NCBI GenBank assembly: GCA_938049075.1
Contig: CALICZ010000020.1
Coordinates: 1 to 14,194, forward strand
Direction of reading: 5' to 3'
DNA length: 14,194 nt
From: an uncultured Candidatus Saccharibacteria bacterium
Lineage (GTDB): Bacteria; Patescibacteriota; Saccharimonadia; Saccharimonadales; Saccharimonadaceae
Position 1 is the stretch's first letter; every line of letters starts with the position of its first letter. Positions 13,125 to 14,194 of this stretch are shown piece by piece. The translations under genes were made by a program, and so were the position numbers. A model generated the notes under the pieces. The model did no database searches, was not told the origin of the DNA, and saw nothing but the letters and a program-made list of their open reading frames with translations.

Positions 13125-13133
13125 TATCATGAT

Positions 13134-14194
13134 ATGCCCAAAATTTCTCTCGATATCGCCACCCTGACGGCTGAGCGCGCTGCGCTGGAGCAGTTTCTTG
13201 CCCAGCCTGATGCGTATAGTGCACCAGATTTTACTGCTAAGAATAAGCGCTTTGCGGAACTCGAAACCATCATTGCTACCGCTACCAAGCGTGCTACCGT
13301 GGAGCAGCAGCTGGCTGAGGCGCGTCAGCTCGCTCAGGGCAACGATGAGCTCGCCGAGCTCGCTAAGCTCGAGATTCCCGAAGACGAAGCCACCATTGCC
13401 CAGCTAGACGACGAGCTCTTCATCCTCCTCACCCCCAAAGACCCCAATGACGAGAAGAATATCATCATGGAGATCCGGGCTGGCGCTGGCGGTGACGAAG
13501 CCTCGCTCTTTGCGGCCGAGCTCTACCGCATGTATCTGCGCTGGTGTGAGGCGCATGGCTACCGCACTGAGCTGCTGAGCGAGTCCGCCAATGATTCTGG
13601 TGGGTACAAAGAAGTCATCTTCAAGATCTCGGGCGATGCGCCCTATGCCAAACTCAAGTTCGAGGGCGGTGTGCACCGCGTCCAGCGCGTGCCCGTTACC
13701 GAGAGCCAGGGGCGCATCCACACCAGCACCGCCACAGTAGCAGTCTTGCCCGAAGCAGAAGAGACAGACATTACCATCAATCCCAATGACCTCCGCATCG
13801 ACATCTACCGCTCGAGCGGCCACGGTGGGCAGAGCGTCAATACAACCGACTCAGCCGTGCGCATCACCCACCTCCCGACTGGTATGATCGTCACCAACCA
13901 AGACGAAAAGTCGCAGATCAAAAACCGCGAGAAGGCTATGAGTGTCCTACGTTCTCGCCTCCTCCAGCGCAAGATCGACGAAGAAAACGCCAAGCTCACT
14001 GCCGAACGCCGCGCTCTGGTAGGCACTGGCGACCGCAGCGAGAAGATCCGCACCTACAACTTCCCCCAAGACCGCATCACCGACCACCGCATCCGCTACA
14101 GCCGCAGCAACATCCCCGCTGCCCTCGGTGGCGACATCGACGACATCATCGAGCGCCTCCAAAGCTACGAGCGCGAGCTGAAAGCACAAGGAGC
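13134..14194 (+). CDS. prfA: Peptide chain release factor 1 (nearly complete, cut by window edge)
   Basis: Recognises UAA and UAG in the ribosomal A site and triggers release of the finished protein. The visible 353 codons cover almost the whole protein (about 355-360 residues in the family). Helical domain 1 spans about 1-105. The codon-recognition region contains RVPVTESQGRIHTST (185-199), where the Pro-Val-Thr tripeptide identifies RF1 rather than RF2. The catalytic GGQ is at 231-233 within SSGHGGQSVNTTDSAVRI, followed by the conserved IVTNQDEKSQIKNREKAM. The ATG at 13134-13136 gives a normal N-terminus (MPKISLDIAT). An out-of-frame ATG at 13129 is ignored. No ribosome site is present and a leaderless mRNA is predicted. 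The last bases contain AAGGAG, which may serve a following gene; prmC, the RF methyltransferase, is the usual neighbour but lies outside the window. Confidence 0.97.
   Translation, partial: MPKISLDIATLTAERAALEQFLAQPDAYSAPDFTAKNKRFAELETIIATATKRATVEQQLAEARQLAQGNDELAELAKLEIPEDEATIAQLDDELFILLTPKDPNDEKNIIMEIRAGAGGDEASLFAAELYRMYLRWCEAHGYRTELLSESANDSGGYKEVIFKISGDAPYAKLKFEGGVHRVQRVPVTESQGRIHTSTATVAVLPEAEETDITINPNDLRIDIYRSSGHGGQSVNTTDSAVRITHLPTGMIVTNQDEKSQIKNREKAMSVLRSRLLQRKIDEENAKLTAERRALVGTGDRSEKIRTYNFPQDRITDHRIRYSRSNIPAALGGDIDDIIERLQSYERELKAQG

Noticed and set aside
1..14194. Alternative genetic code with UGA read as glycine or another amino acid (seen in some Patescibacteria)
   Set aside because: No conserved protein here needs an internal TGA, and rseP ends at TGA at its natural C-terminus.
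1..14194. CRISPR array, insertion sequence, prophage or toxin-antitoxin pair
   Set aside because: No spaced direct repeats, transposase or integrase motifs, terminal inverted repeats or recognisable toxin families were found; the two unknown genes are convergent or divergent to their neighbours and do not form a pair.

Overview
The window looks like chromosomal housekeeping DNA from a small-genome bacterium, most likely a Candidate Phyla Radiation (Patescibacteria) lineage such as Saccharibacteria (TM7). This assignment is an inference from the stripped-down gene content, the short EF-Ts, a cysteine-free L31 with a long basic tail, and a lean aminoacyl-tRNA synthetase, translation and protease complement; no marker here proves it. 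The standard genetic code fits: rseP ends at TGA and every other complete gene at TAA or TAG.

Layout. The left two thirds (1-9160) is read leftward. In the direction of transcription it runs rpsB-tsf (terminator), frr-uppS-rseP-CPBP protease, proS-greA (terminator), a small membrane-anchored exported protein of unknown function, and lysS, which is cut by the left edge. This is the widespread bacterial cluster rpsB-tsf-pyrH-frr-uppS-cdsA-dxr-rseP-proS, but pyrH, cdsA and dxr are missing at exactly their usual places. A CPBP intramembrane protease sits between rseP and proS.

The right third is mixed. It holds an unrecognised 532-residue protein (leftward), rpmE for ribosomal protein L31 (rightward), an unrecognised 189-residue protein (leftward), an NAD(P)-binding atypical SDR/NmrA-like protein (rightward), and prfA for release factor 1 (rightward, cut by the right edge just before its end). 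rpmE and prfA are close neighbours in many bacteria; here two unrelated genes lie between them.

How the genes work together. rpsB, rpmE, tsf, frr, prfA, proS and lysS cover ribosome structure, elongation, termination, recycling and tRNA charging. greA assists RNA polymerase. uppS makes the polyprenyl carrier for the cell wall. rseP and the CPBP protein are membrane proteases.

Control. Most promoters carry an extended -10 (TGn before TATAAT-like hexamers). Four translation genes (lysS, proS, rpmE, prfA) have the -10 only 9-11 bases before the ATG and no clear Shine-Dalgarno, which predicts leaderless or near-leaderless mRNAs. The other genes have clear AGGAG-type sites. Four good intrinsic terminators are visible. 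A (CT)6 tract fills part of the promoter spacer of the unknown 189-residue gene and could act as a slippage switch. No tRNA, rRNA, CRISPR array, insertion sequence or prophage was seen. The strongest candidates for undescribed biology are the two unrecognised proteins flanking rpmE and the leaderless/leadered split; no complete new defence or mobile system is evident.
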